Shown here piece after piece: positions 30,632 to 39,407 of a stretch of DNA of 64,000 nucleotides. The translations under genes and the position numbers were made by a program. The notes beneath the pieces are model-generated. The model was not told the DNA's origin. It was given only the letters and a program-made list of their open reading frames with translations, and searched no databases. The stretch is from Streptomyces sp. 3214.6 (lineage in GTDB: Bacteria; Actinomycetota; Actinomycetes; Streptomycetales; Streptomycetaceae). The stretch is taken from NCBI RefSeq assembly GCF_900129855.1, contig NZ_LT670819.1:5580001-5644000 (forward strand), read 5' to 3'. Numbering within the stretch: position 1 is the first letter of the stretch; each line of letters begins with the position of its first letter.

Positions 30632-31426
30632 CTACTGTGGCTGGATTTCCGTCAGCGGGATTTCCACGTCGGTCACGCTGCCGCTGCCCTCACCGAATCC
30701 CGGTTCGGCTCGCAGGCTGTTCCCCGAGTTGATGATTCCGTTGGCCTCGGGTGTACCGCATTTCACGTTGCGCAGCCACAGCCGGCCGTCCGGCGTGCCG
30801 TTGTTCAGAAGCTGCGGATAGAAGACATGGACCGTCGCGGCGCCCTCGCTCGGCGCGAAGAACACTGTCTGGCCGTCCTGCGCCTCCTTGTAGGTGGCCC
30901 GCAGGAATCCGCTCACGTCGGTGCGCTTGGCCGACCACATGAAGAATCCGATGCTGTCCGGTTTGACGGTGTCGGAGCGGCTGAACGCGAGAGCGGTCGC
31001 TTTGTCGTCGCGGGTGATGTTGAACTCGGAGGTGCTGAATTTCCCGCCGATCTCGAAGAAGGAGTTCCCCAGTTTCGTGTCGGCGCTCGCGCTGAATCCG
31101 TCCTCCAGCTGAACGGTCCTGGTGACGGATGTGCTGACGTTGAAGGTGCTGGTCGCCCCGGTGGTCGTCCCGCAGTTCTGGGTCACGGGTGAGACGCGCT
31201 CGTTGGGGCCGAGGCTGTTCCTTTTGACCTGGACGTCGACGAACTCACAGTTCGCGAGTTTTTCGGAGTCCTTGGAACAGTCGGAGGTCACTTCGGACGG
31301 CGTGGCGGCGCCCGCCTGGTTCATCAGCGGGACGATCACCGCGAGGGCTGCGACGGGTGCCAGAACGAGGGTGATGCGCTTCTTCTTGCTGCGGTGCCTT
31401 CTGGGGCGCGGGGCGGGGGTGGTCAT
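30632..31426 (-). CDS. Secreted beta-rich protein, paralogous to next gene, possibly aerolysin-like
   Basis: The 264-residue protein has a basic N-terminus (RRHRSKKKR), a hydrophobic signal ending near AGAA, then cysteines in TSDCSKDSEKLANCEF. A long Ser/Thr-rich alternating segment follows (TSTFNVSTSVTRTVQLEDGF, FEIGGKFSTSEFNITRDD). That pattern of amphipathic strands resembles the insertion region of aerolysin/ETX-MTX2 beta-pore-forming proteins, but I cannot confirm this. It has no recognised family. CAGGAGAA precedes the ATG. It is tandem with 31484-32224 on the same strand. Confidence 0.72.
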   Translation of the reverse strand: MTTPAPRPRRHRSKKKRITLVLAPVAALAVIVPLMNQAGAATPSEVTSDCSKDSEKLANCEFVDVQVKRNSLGPNERVSPVTQNCGTTTGATSTFNVSTSVTRTVQLEDGFSASADTKLGNSFFEIGGKFSTSEFNITRDDKATALAFSRSDTVKPDSIGFFMWSAKRTDVSGFLRATYKEAQDGQTVFFAPSEGAATVHVFYPQLLNNGTPDGRLWLRNVKCGTPEANGIINSGNSLRAEPGFGEGSGSVTDVEIPLTEIQPQ

Positions 31427-31483
31427 GGGTTCTCCTGCGGGTTCATGTGGGTTGAGCAGGTACTTTGTGAGCCGCTGACCGGG

Positions 31484-32224
31484 TCAGCAGTCCTCCAGGA
31501 CAGCCTTGGAGGTGCCGTCGACGACGCCCGGCGCGCCCGCGGCGCCCGGCAGGACCACCGGACCCTCGACGACTTCCGGCGCCACGAAGTTCTGCTCGGG
31601 TGTGGCGTTGGTGACGGTCGTCGCCTCCCTGGCGTCGATCCGCACCCGCCATTCGCCGGTCATGCGCTGCAACTTCGGTGTGAACTCCATGTGGAGCACC
31701 TTGCCGACCGGCACCTCGCGCTGTTCCGTGGCGCTGGCCGTGGCCGAATTCACGGTCATTTCCAGAGTGCCCTTGTGCTTGACCCAGGATCCGCTGAGGA
31801 ATCCGAAGAGGCCGCCGCCACCGCCCTGGTTGGTCTCCTTGTACTTTCCCTTGCCCTGGGCCGTGGTTGCCGACCAGGTGACGGACACCTTCGCGGGGTC
31901 GGTGGCGTTCGGCTCGCAGTTCGGGAAATCGATGGAAGACTTCTCGGTAGGCCCGTCGAAGGTCTCGAATTTGGTCTCGACGTAATCGCAGTTGTCCGCC
32001 GCGAAACCGTCCGCGAACCCGCCGCCGAAATCGCTCACCGACTGTTGCTTGCCGTTGAGCACCGCGGCCCTGTTGCACATCGCCGTGATCTGCTCGGGAG
32101 TCTTCGCGTCGGCCGCGTTCGCCGACGGCAGCAGCGCGACGACGGCGCCGCCGGTCGCCAGTGCCGCGCCGATCGCGACGAACCGGATCTTCTTGTTCTT
32201 GAATTTCCTGCCTCTTTTGGCCAT
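31484..32224 (-). CDS. Secreted beta-rich protein, paralogue of the downstream gene
   Basis: The 246-residue product starts MAKRGRKFKNKKIRF, followed by a signal segment to ANAAD. It shares layout with the gene at 30632: NCDYVETKFETFDGPTE versus NCEFVDVQVKRNSLGPNE, a second Cys, a Thr/Ser-rich strand region (KVSVTWSATTAQGKGKYKET, LEMTVNSATASATEQREVPV) and a TPKLQRMTGEWRV segment. A QGGGGGLFGF patch suggests a loop. The start at 32224 is preferred over upstream in-frame codons because the signal then begins normally. The regulon operator at 32360 lies upstream, closer to the divergent SDR gene. Confidence 0.7.
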   Translation of the reverse strand: MAKRGRKFKNKKIRFVAIGAALATGGAVVALLPSANAADAKTPEQITAMCNRAAVLNGKQQSVSDFGGGFADGFAADNCDYVETKFETFDGPTEKSSIDFPNCEPNATDPAKVSVTWSATTAQGKGKYKETNQGGGGGLFGFLSGSWVKHKGTLEMTVNSATASATEQREVPVGKVLHMEFTPKLQRMTGEWRVRIDAREATTVTNATPEQNFVAPEVVEGPVVLPGAAGAPGVVDGTSKAVLEDC

Positions 32225-32359
32225 ACCATTTTCCAGTCTTGGGGGTGTCTTTGCAGTGCCGCTGTGGATTATTGGGGTTCTGCGCATCCCGTGGACAGAG
32301 TCAAATGTCCCTACCGGCAGGTCACTTGGTGTGTGCTTGTGCAATGGTCCGACGTATAT

Positions 32360-32374
32360 CTGACGATCAGTCAG
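32360..32374. promoter_or_regulatory. Operator CTGACG-ATC-AGTCAG with -10 downstream
   Basis: CTGACG can act as -35, with TACGAT at 32384-32389 after 18 bp, before the SDR gene at 32425. The operator-to -10 geometry and the surrounding GCGCTAC match the promoter at 27573. Confidence 0.75.
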
Positions 32375-32424
32375 ATTCGGCGCTACGATGCCGGTCCCAG
32401 TGAAGCGATGCCAAGGAGGCCGCC

Positions 32425-33195
32425 ATGGGCAAGCTCGACGGACGGGTCGTCCTCGTCACCGGGGGCGCGCGGGGCCAGGGAGAGCAGGAGGCCCGGCTGT
32501 TCCGGGCGGAGGGGGCCGAAGTCGTCGTCGCCGACGTCCTGGACGACCAGGGCGCGACCCTCGCCGAGGAGATCGGCGCGCTGTATGTGCACCTGGACGT
32601 GGGGCGGGAGGACGACTGGCACTCCGCCGTGCGCGCCGCGCAGGACGCCTACGGCCGCCTCGACGGCCTCGTCAACAACGCCGGCATCCTGCGCTTCAAC
32701 GCCCTCGTGGACACACCCCTCGACGAGTTCATGCAGGTCGTACAGGTCAACCAGGTCGGCTGCTTCCTGGGCATCAAGACGGCGGCGCCCGTGCTGGCGG
32801 ACGGCGGCACGATCGTCAACACGGCGTCGTACACCGCCATGACCGGGATGGCGGCGGTGGGCTCGTACGCGGCGACCAAGCACGCGATCCTCGGGCTCAC
32901 CCGGGTCGCCGCCCTGGAGCTCGCGCCGCGCGGTATTCGGGTCAACGCGATGTGCCCCGGCGCCGTCGACACCGCGATGTCCAACCCGTCCCTCCTGGAC
33001 CCGGACGCGGACCCCGAGGAGACCTCGAAGGCCCTCGACGGGCTGTACCGCAAGCTCGTGCCGCTCGGCAGGGTGGGGCGGCCGGAGGAGGTGGCCAGGC
33101 TCGCCCTCTTCCTCACCTCGGACGACTCCTCGTACATCACCGGGCAGCCGTTCGTGATCGACGGGGGCTGGCTGGCGGGGGTCTCCCTCATCTGA
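32425..33195 (+). CDS. Short-chain dehydrogenase/reductase (3-hydroxyacyl/steroid-type)
   Basis: This 256-residue classical SDR carries the NAD(P) motif TGGARGQG (13-20), NNAG near 88-91, catalytic Ser in NTASYTAMTG, and YAATK, with the C-terminal PFVIDGGWLAG. It oxidises a hydroxyl or reduces a ketone, plausibly on the regulon substrate. The start has AGGAGG 6 nt upstream. Its stop codon lies within the next operator (33192-33206). The acidic residue after the second strand suggests NAD(H) preference (inference). Confidence 0.92.
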   Translation: MGKLDGRVVLVTGGARGQGEQEARLFRAEGAEVVVADVLDDQGATLAEEIGALYVHLDVGREDDWHSAVRAAQDAYGRLDGLVNNAGILRFNALVDTPLDEFMQVVQVNQVGCFLGIKTAAPVLADGGTIVNTASYTAMTGMAAVGSYAATKHAILGLTRVAALELAPRGIRVNAMCPGAVDTAMSNPSLLDPDADPEETSKALDGLYRKLVPLGRVGRPEEVARLALFLTSDDSSYITGQPFVIDGGWLAGVSLI

Positions 33196-33241
33196 CTGGT
33201 CGTCAGGTATTGACCATCCAGCCGAACTGACGGATCGTCAG
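33192..33241. promoter_or_regulatory. Tandem operator pair before the LLM-amidohydrolase-ALDH operon
   Basis: CTGACTGGTCGTCAG (33192-33206) overlaps the SDR stop codon and CTGACGGATCGTCAG (33227-33241) lies 35 bp further on, 48 bp before the LLM gene. This is the third paired arrangement in the window. Confidence 0.8.
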
Positions 33242-33288
33242 ATAACCGAGATGGACCCCCAATCCAGGACCTGGGACGGTGAACCTCC

Positions 33289-34407
33289 GTGGAATTCGGG
33301 CTCTTTGTACAGGGATACGTGGGCAAGCGCGCCGAGACCGACCCCCTCGCCGAGCACAAGGCGCTGATGGAGGAGACCGAGTACGTCATCCAGGCGGACA
33401 AGTCAGGCTTCAAGTACGCCTGGGCGTCCGAGCACCACTTCCTGGAGGAGTACTCGCACCTCTCCGCCAACGACGTCTTCCTCGGGTATCTCGCACACGC
33501 GACGGACCGGATCCATCTGGGATCGGGCATCTTCAACCCGCTCGCCCAGGTCAACCATCCCGTGAAGGTCGCCGAGAAGGTCGCCATGCTCGACCATCTC
33601 AGCCAGAACCGCTTCGAGTTCGGAAGCGGACGGGGCGCCGGATCGCACGAGATCCTCGGCTTCCTCCCCGGCATCACCGACATGAACTACACCAAGGAGA
33701 TCTGGGAAGAGACCATCGCCGAGTTCCCCAAGATGTGGCTCCAGGACGAGTACGTCGGCTTCCAGGGCAAGCACTGGCAGCTGCCGCCGCGCAAGATCCT
33801 GCCGAAGCCGTACGGGAAGTCGCACCCGGCGATGTGGTACGCGGCCGGGTCGCCGCCCTCGTACGCGATGGCCGCGCGCAAGGGCCTGGGCGTCCTCGGG
33901 TTCAGCATCCAGAAGGTCTCCGACATGGAATGGGTGCTGGAGCAGTACAAGACGGCGGTCGTGAACGCCGAGCCGATCGGTGACTTCGTCAACGACAACG
34001 TGATGGTGACGACGACGGCGATCTGCGCGCCCACGCACGACGAGGCGATCCGGATCGCTGTCGAGGGCGGCCTGCACTACCTGCCGTCGCTGGTGTTCCG
34101 GTACCACGACACCTTCCCGCGGCCCGAGGGCTTCCCCGTCTGGCCCGAGACGCTGCCCGAGTACAACGCCGAGTTCGTCGAACTCCTCGTCGAGGAGGAG
34201 CTGTTGATATGCGGCGACCCGGACGAAGTGCTCACGCAGTGCAAGCGGTGGGAGCAGGCCGGCGCCGATCAGCTGAGCTTCGGGCTGCCGGTGGGGGTGC
34301 CGAAGGAGGAGACGCTGCAGACGATCCGGTTGATCGGGGAGCACGTGATTCCGAAGATCGACACGGATCCTGTTCATCGGACTACGCGGTTCCGGCAGGG
34401 CGTGTAA
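33289..34407 (+). CDS. LLM-class flavin/F420 monooxygenase (luciferase alpha-like)
   Basis: The 372-residue protein belongs to the bacterial-luciferase-like TIM-barrel family, with DKSGFKYAWASEHHFLEEYS, IHLGSGIFNPLAQVNHPVKV, AEKVAMLDHLSQNRFEFGSG and AMWYAAGSPPSYAMAARKGL. Its length and EHHF motif resemble FMNH2-dependent monooxygenases more than F420 reductases. It starts with GTG at 33289 and leads a likely operon with the amidohydrolase (48-bp gap) and the aldehyde dehydrogenase. It may oxygenate the substrate that the SDR acts on. Confidence 0.89.
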   Translation: MEFGLFVQGYVGKRAETDPLAEHKALMEETEYVIQADKSGFKYAWASEHHFLEEYSHLSANDVFLGYLAHATDRIHLGSGIFNPLAQVNHPVKVAEKVAMLDHLSQNRFEFGSGRGAGSHEILGFLPGITDMNYTKEIWEETIAEFPKMWLQDEYVGFQGKHWQLPPRKILPKPYGKSHPAMWYAAGSPPSYAMAARKGLGVLGFSIQKVSDMEWVLEQYKTAVVNAEPIGDFVNDNVMVTTTAICAPTHDEAIRIAVEGGLHYLPSLVFRYHDTFPRPEGFPVWPETLPEYNAEFVELLVEEELLICGDPDEVLTQCKRWEQAGADQLSFGLPVGVPKEETLQTIRLIGEHVIPKIDTDPVHRTTRFRQGV

Positions 34408-34454
34408 TCGCCCCTGAAAGATCCCGATCTCCCCGGAGTTGAGGAGGGAACCGC

Positions 34455-36185
34455 ATGCTCGATCACGTCATCAAAGGGGCGACCGTCGTCGACGGGACCG
34501 GTGCGCCTGCTCGTGTCGCCGACGTCGGTATCCGCGACGGTCGTATCGCCGTCGTCGGGACCGTCACCGAGGAGGCGCGGACCACCGAGGACGCTCAGGG
34601 CCTCGTCCTCGCCCCCGGGTTCGTCGATCCGCACACGCACTACGACGCTCAGCTCTTCTGGGATCCGTACGCCACCCCGTCCCTGAACCACGGGGTGACG
34701 ACCGTCGCCGCCGGGAACTGCGGCTTCACGCTCGCGCCGCTCAATCCGGCCCGGCCCGCCGACGCCGACTACACCCGCCGCATGATGTCCAAGGTGGAGG
34801 GGATGTCGCTGGTCGCGCTCGAGGAGGGGGCGCCCTGGAGTTGGAGCGGCTTCGGGGAGTACCTCGACGCCCTTGAGGGGCGGATCGCGGTCAACGCGGG
34901 CTTCATGGTGGGGCATTGCGCGCTGCGGCGGTACGTGATGGGGCCGGACGCGGTGGGCGGTCAGCCCAGCGAGGAGCAACTCGCCGAGATCGTACGGCTG
35001 TTGCACGACGCCATGGACGCGGGGGCGTGGGGGTTCTCCACCACGCAGTCCTCGACCCACTCCGACGGGGACGGGCAACCGGTCGCGTCCCGGCACGCCC
35101 TGCCCGCCGAGCTGCTGGCACTGTCGCGGGCCGTCGGGGAGCACGAGGGCACGCAGATCGAGGCGATCGTCGCGGGCTGCCTCGACCAGTTCAGCGACGC
35201 CGAGATCGACCTGTTCGTGGAGATGAGCGCGGCGGCCGGACGCCCTCTGAACTGGAACGTCCTCACCATCGACTCGGCCGTCCCGGAGCGGGTGCCCCGG
35301 CAGCTCGTGGCGAGCGAGCGGGCGCGGAAGGCCGGCGGCCGGGTCGTGGCGCTGACCATGCCGATCCTCACGCCGATGAACATGTCCCTGGGCACGTTCT
35401 GTGCCCTGAACCTGATCCCCGGCTGGGGTCCGGTCCTCGGCCTGCCCGTCCCCGAGCGGATCGAGAAGCTGCGGGATGCGGCCGTCCGGGCCGAGCTGCT
35501 GCGGCACGCAGGGTCGAAGGAGGCCGGCGTCTTCCGGCGGCTGACCAACTTCGGGCGGTACGTCATCGGCGACACCTACAGCGCGGCCAACGAGGGCCTC
35601 ACCGGGCGGGTCGTCGAGGACATCGCCGCCGAACGCGGCCTCGACCCGTTCGCCTGCCTGGTCGAGATCTGCGCGGCCGACGAACTGCGTACGGTCCTGT
35701 GGCCGATGCCGACGGACAACGACCCCGACTCGTGGGCGCTGCGGGCGGAGGCCTGGACCCACGAGGACGTCCTGCTCGGCGGCTCAGACGCGGGCGCGCA
35801 CCTGGACCGCATGTGCGGGGCGCCGTACACCACGCGTTTCCTCGGCGACTGTCTGCGCGGTCGGAAACTGGCCGGCCTGGAGCAGGCGGTGAAGATGCTG
35901 ACGGACGACCCGGCGCGGCTCTTCGGACTGCGCGAGCGGGGCCGGATCCAGGAGGGCTTCCACGCGGACCTCGTCCTGTTCGACCCGGAGCGCATCGACG
36001 CGGGCAAGGCCACCCTGGTGCACGACCTGCCGGGTGACAGTCCGCGGCTGGACTCGAAGGCGATCGGGGTGCGGGCGGTCTGGGTCAACGGCGTGGCGGC
36101 CATCCGCGACGACGTCGTGACCGGCGCCGTACCGGGGCGGGTGCTGCGCTCGGGGCGGGACACCAGGACGGTGAACACCCGGTGA
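34455..36185 (+). CDS. N-acyl-D-amino-acid deacylase-type amidohydrolase
   Basis: This 576-residue protein of the amidohydrolase superfamily has the metal motif DPHTHYD (His60, His62), HGVTTVAAGNCGF and a C-terminal GSDAGAHLDRMCG with the conserved Asp. It resembles D-aminoacylases and relatives that hydrolyse cyclic or acyl amides. Similar genes accompany LLM enzymes in actinobacterial catabolic clusters. GAGGAGGGA precedes the ATG. It is coupled to the aldehyde dehydrogenase by a GTGA overlap. Confidence 0.9.
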   Translation: MLDHVIKGATVVDGTGAPARVADVGIRDGRIAVVGTVTEEARTTEDAQGLVLAPGFVDPHTHYDAQLFWDPYATPSLNHGVTTVAAGNCGFTLAPLNPARPADADYTRRMMSKVEGMSLVALEEGAPWSWSGFGEYLDALEGRIAVNAGFMVGHCALRRYVMGPDAVGGQPSEEQLAEIVRLLHDAMDAGAWGFSTTQSSTHSDGDGQPVASRHALPAELLALSRAVGEHEGTQIEAIVAGCLDQFSDAEIDLFVEMSAAAGRPLNWNVLTIDSAVPERVPRQLVASERARKAGGRVVALTMPILTPMNMSLGTFCALNLIPGWGPVLGLPVPERIEKLRDAAVRAELLRHAGSKEAGVFRRLTNFGRYVIGDTYSAANEGLTGRVVEDIAAERGLDPFACLVEICAADELRTVLWPMPTDNDPDSWALRAEAWTHEDVLLGGSDAGAHLDRMCGAPYTTRFLGDCLRGRKLAGLEQAVKMLTDDPARLFGLRERGRIQEGFHADLVLFDPERIDAGKATLVHDLPGDSPRLDSKAIGVRAVWVNGVAAIRDDVVTGAVPGRVLRSGRDTRTVNTR

Positions 36186-37672
36186 GCGGGGGGGCCACAG
36201 GGTCGGGAGTCGCCGGGTCGGTTACCGACGGGCAGCGGCTTTTCGTGGGCGGGGTCTGGGTCGAACCGGACGGCGGCCACTACGAGGTCGTCGACCCGGC
36301 GACCGAGGGGACCGTCGGGTTGGCCCCGGAGGCCTCGCGGGATCAGGTGCGCGCGGCCTGCGCCGCGGCCCGCGAGGCCTTCGGCCCGTGGTCGCGCACC
36401 CGGCCGGAGGAACGCGCGGCCGTGCTGGGCCGGGCCGCCGACATCATCCGCGCCCGGCTCCTCCCGTACGCGGAGCTGGCCCAGGCCGAGACCGGCGCCA
36501 CGACCGGCACCGCGCGCGCCATGCAGGTCGGGGTCGGCGCGGGCCGCTTCAAGCGCTACGCGCGCGTGGAGCCCGCCGAGTGGCCGATCCCGCCGCAGAT
36601 CAACGAGGCCGGCCCGATGGGCAAGGCGGGCGTGATGGGCGCGGTGGCCGTCCGGCAGCCCGTCGGCGTCGTCACGTGCATCACCTCCTACAACAACCCG
36701 TGGGCGAACCCGGCCGGGAAGATCGCCCCCGCCCTCGCCATGGGCAACACGGTGGTCGTGAAACCCGCCCCGCAGGACCCCCTGTCCGTCTACCGGATGG
36801 CGGAGGCGCTGGAGGAGGCGGGAGTGCCGCGCGGGGTCGTCAACGTCGTCTCCGGGCGCGCCGTCGAGATCGGTGAGACGGCGGTGTCGTCGCCGGACGT
36901 CGACATGGTGAGCTTCACCGGCTCCACGGCGGTGGGCCGGCGCATCGCCGAGGTGTGCGGCCGGGACATGCGGCGCCAGCTGTTGGAGCTGGGCGGGAAG
37001 GGAGCGGCGGTCGTCCTCGACGACGCGGACGTCGCCTCGGCGGTCGCGGGCATCGGGACGACCTTCTCCTTCTACAGCGGCCAGATCTGCACGGCCCCGA
37101 CCCGGGTGCTGGCACACCGCAGGGTGTACGACCAGCTCGTCGAGCAACTCGCCGCCTACGCGAGGCGGTTGAAGGTGGGCGATCCGCGGGAACCCGACAC
37201 CGTGGTCGGCCCGGTGATCTCGGCCGCGCACCGGGACCGGGTGGAGTCGTACGTGGAACTGGGCCGGAAGGAGGGCGCGGTGGTCGTCGTGGGCGGTGAA
37301 CGCCCGCCGCTGGAACGGGGCTTCTACGTCGCCCCGACCCTCCTCGCCGACTGCACGAACGACATGCGGGTGGTCCGGGAGGAGATCTTCGGGCCGGTGG
37401 TGACGGTCGTCCCCTTCGACGAGGAGGACGAGGGTGTCGCCCTCGCGAACGACTCCGACTACGGCCTCATCGACTACGTCTGGTCCTCGGACGTGGCCCG
37501 GGCGTTCCGGGTGGCGCGCCGGCTGCGCGCGGGCGGCGTCGGCGTGAACACGGCCGGCCGGAACATGGAGGCGCCGTTCGGCGGATTCAAGAAGAGCGGG
37601 GTGGGGCGGGACGTGGGCTCGTATGCGCTGCACGCCTACAGCGAGGTGCAGTCGATCGTCTGGCCGGGATGA
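36182..37672 (+). CDS. NAD(P)-dependent aldehyde dehydrogenase
   Basis: The 496-residue enzyme has the ALDH catalytic pair: Glu269 in LELGGKG and Cys303 in SGQICTAPTRV, plus the N-terminal cofactor region NPWANPAGKIAPALAMGNTV and FGGFKKSG near the C-terminus. It would oxidise an aldehyde, possibly a cleavage product of the pathway, to a carboxylate. It is the third gene of the LLM-amidohydrolase-ALDH operon. A ten-residue Gly/Ser-rich N-terminal extension precedes the conserved domain. Confidence 0.93.
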   Translation: MSGGATGSGVAGSVTDGQRLFVGGVWVEPDGGHYEVVDPATEGTVGLAPEASRDQVRAACAAAREAFGPWSRTRPEERAAVLGRAADIIRARLLPYAELAQAETGATTGTARAMQVGVGAGRFKRYARVEPAEWPIPPQINEAGPMGKAGVMGAVAVRQPVGVVTCITSYNNPWANPAGKIAPALAMGNTVVVKPAPQDPLSVYRMAEALEEAGVPRGVVNVVSGRAVEIGETAVSSPDVDMVSFTGSTAVGRRIAEVCGRDMRRQLLELGGKGAAVVLDDADVASAVAGIGTTFSFYSGQICTAPTRVLAHRRVYDQLVEQLAAYARRLKVGDPREPDTVVGPVISAAHRDRVESYVELGRKEGAVVVVGGERPPLERGFYVAPTLLADCTNDMRVVREEIFGPVVTVVPFDEEDEGVALANDSDYGLIDYVWSSDVARAFRVARRLRAGGVGVNTAGRNMEAPFGGFKKSGVGRDVGSYALHAYSEVQSIVWPG

Positions 37673-37854
37673 ACAACAGGTGCCGTTTGCTTGCCCTTTG
37701 AGCCATGAAGACTGTCCCGGGCGTGCAGAGATCGTTCAGGGAACGCCGAACGGGCGTCGGAATCGCCGGCGGACCCGTAGCCTCCGGGCGCAGGGGACCG
37801 GACCGTGTCCGGCCCCGCCGTGAACATGTCCGGAAATCGTTCGGAGACCACCCC

Positions 37855-38433
37855 ATGCACCAGATGAAGCTCGCCAAACGTCTCGCCCTCACCACCACGG
37901 CCCTCGCCGTCGCGACCGCCGGCACCCTGCTGAGCACGACGATCGGCCACGCCGCGCCCGCGCAGTCCGCGACCGCCCACGTCGACGCGCCCGCCGCGCT
38001 CAAGGTGCCCGCCGCGCTCAAGGTGCCCGACGGCAACCGGCTGACGGGCGTCTTCGCCGCGAAGGGCGTCCAGACGTACACCTGCACCGACGGCGCCTGG
38101 AAGCTCCTGGAGCCCGCCGCCACCCTGTCCTACAAGAGAGACCGCGCCCACCGTCCCGTCGCCCTGCACTCCCGCGGCCCGGTCTGGGCGTCCACGGTGG
38201 ACGGCAGCGCCGTCAACGCCGCCGCCCTCGTCACTTCCCCCAAGGCGGGCACCATCCCCGAGCTGCTGCTGAAGGCCACGGCCACGCGCGGCGCCGGGGT
38301 CTTCGCCGACGTCACCTACATCCAGCGCCTCGACACGGCCGGCGGCGTCGCCCCGGCCACCGCCTGCACCGGCGCCGACCAGGTCAGCGTCCCGTACTCG
38401 GCGACGTACGCCTTCTACAAGCCCGCCAAGTGA
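37855..38433 (+). CDS. Secreted DUF3455 protein
   Basis: This 192-residue protein has a cleavable signal (MKLAKRLALTTTALAVATAG ... GHAAPAQS) and a DUF3455 domain (GVQTYTCTDGAWKLLEPAAT, GPVWASTVDGSAV, YIQRLDTAGGVAP). The family is found in secreted proteins of bacteria and fungi without known function. The 18-bp block encoding AALKVP is directly duplicated just after the signal. GGAG lies 9 nt before the ATG at 37855; an ATG nine bases later is also possible. Confidence 0.85.
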   Translation: MHQMKLAKRLALTTTALAVATAGTLLSTTIGHAAPAQSATAHVDAPAALKVPAALKVPDGNRLTGVFAAKGVQTYTCTDGAWKLLEPAATLSYKRDRAHRPVALHSRGPVWASTVDGSAVNAAALVTSPKAGTIPELLLKATATRGAGVFADVTYIQRLDTAGGVAPATACTGADQVSVPYSATYAFYKPAK

Positions 38434-38481
38434 CCCCCGGCCACCTCGGTCGCCTCCGGCACCCCAGTCACCACCATCACC

Positions 38482-38877
38482 TCAGTCGCTGAGATCGACC
38501 CGGATCGTCAGCAGCCCCGTTCCCAGGGCCCGTACGGCAGTGCTGTTGGCCTTGGGGAGGGTGCGCAGGCGGGCGACCGGGTCGTCGTCGGGCAGCAGGT
38601 GGGCGGTGCCGTTGTGCCACCGCCCGCCGATCCGCACCCGCACCCGTGGATCGGCCTGGATGTTGCGGACGTACTGCGACCGCTCGCCGAACTCCGAGAC
38701 CAGCCAGAAGGTGTCGCCGATCCGGCGGCCGCCGAGCGGGGTGCGGCGGGGCCGGCCGGAGACCCGGCCGGTGGTCTCCAGGAGCGTGTGGAACGGCAGA
38801 CGGCGCATGAGCGGGTTGGCGACGTGCCGCTGGAAGGCGGTGGTTGCGCGGAACCGGAGGTCGCTGGGCGGGGCCAT
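38482..38877 (-). CDS. Deazaflavin(F420)-dependent nitroreductase-family protein
   Basis: The 131-residue split-barrel protein has LLETTGRVSGRPRRTPLGGR, DTFWLVSEFGERSQYVRNI and DPRVRVRIGGRWHNGTAHLL, the pattern of Ddn-like F420-dependent enzymes. It is the second such gene in the window, related to but shorter than that at 11888. It stands alone with no regulon operator. The start ATG is followed by a typical N-terminal helix. Confidence 0.87.
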   Translation of the reverse strand: MAPPSDLRFRATTAFQRHVANPLMRRLPFHTLLETTGRVSGRPRRTPLGGRRIGDTFWLVSEFGERSQYVRNIQADPRVRVRIGGRWHNGTAHLLPDDDPVARLRTLPKANSTAVRALGTGLLTIRVDLSD

Positions 38878-38966
38878 GATCGGTGGGACTCCTTCGCACG
38901 CAGGATTGCTGCTGTTGCGTCAATGGTCCCCGATGCCGTCGGCGTGACGAGAGCGGGTGGCCGCAC

Positions 38967-39385
38967 ATGCGAGTGGTGAGCCGGAACCTGGGGTGAGCTG
39001 GAACCTGTGGTGGCGGTTCGGCCCGTGGCGGGAGGTGTGGGCGGGCCGGCGGCGAGAACCTGGCGGAGTGGCCGGCCGACGAGCTGGGCCTGCACTGCAC
39101 CTGGGCCGCGTCGGCCGTTCCCGGCCTGGTCATGTTCGACGCCTGGGGCTACGCCGACCCCACCATGTCCGCCGCCACCTGGACCCCCGAAAACCCCTAC
39201 GCGGCCCGCCTGTTGGAGCCACCCGCCCGTATCGACTACATCCACGTGGGCCCGCCCGGCCCGGCAGGCGAGGGCCACGTCCGCCGGTCCAACGGGCGGG
39301 CCAGGGCCCCGTGGACGGCGTCTGGCCCTCCGAGCACGCGGCGGTGGTCGCGGATCTGGCGGAGGGTGAGACGGCGATCATCTGA
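38967..39385 (+). pseudogene. Endonuclease/exonuclease/phosphatase family remnant
   Basis: Fragments of one EEP-family gene occur in shifting frames: SWNLWWRFGPWRE near the start, GENLAEWPADELGLHCTWAA, then LEPPARIDYIHVGPPGPAGE, and finally DGVWPSEHAAVVADLAEGE, which holds the conserved Ser-x-His of the family. Most of the N-terminal half is deleted and at least two frameshifts occur. A short duplicated segment (GTGAGCYGGAACCTG) lies at the 5' end. No intact product is possible. Confidence 0.75.
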
Positions 39386-39407
39386 TGGCCGTCACTTGGC
39401 CGTCACT

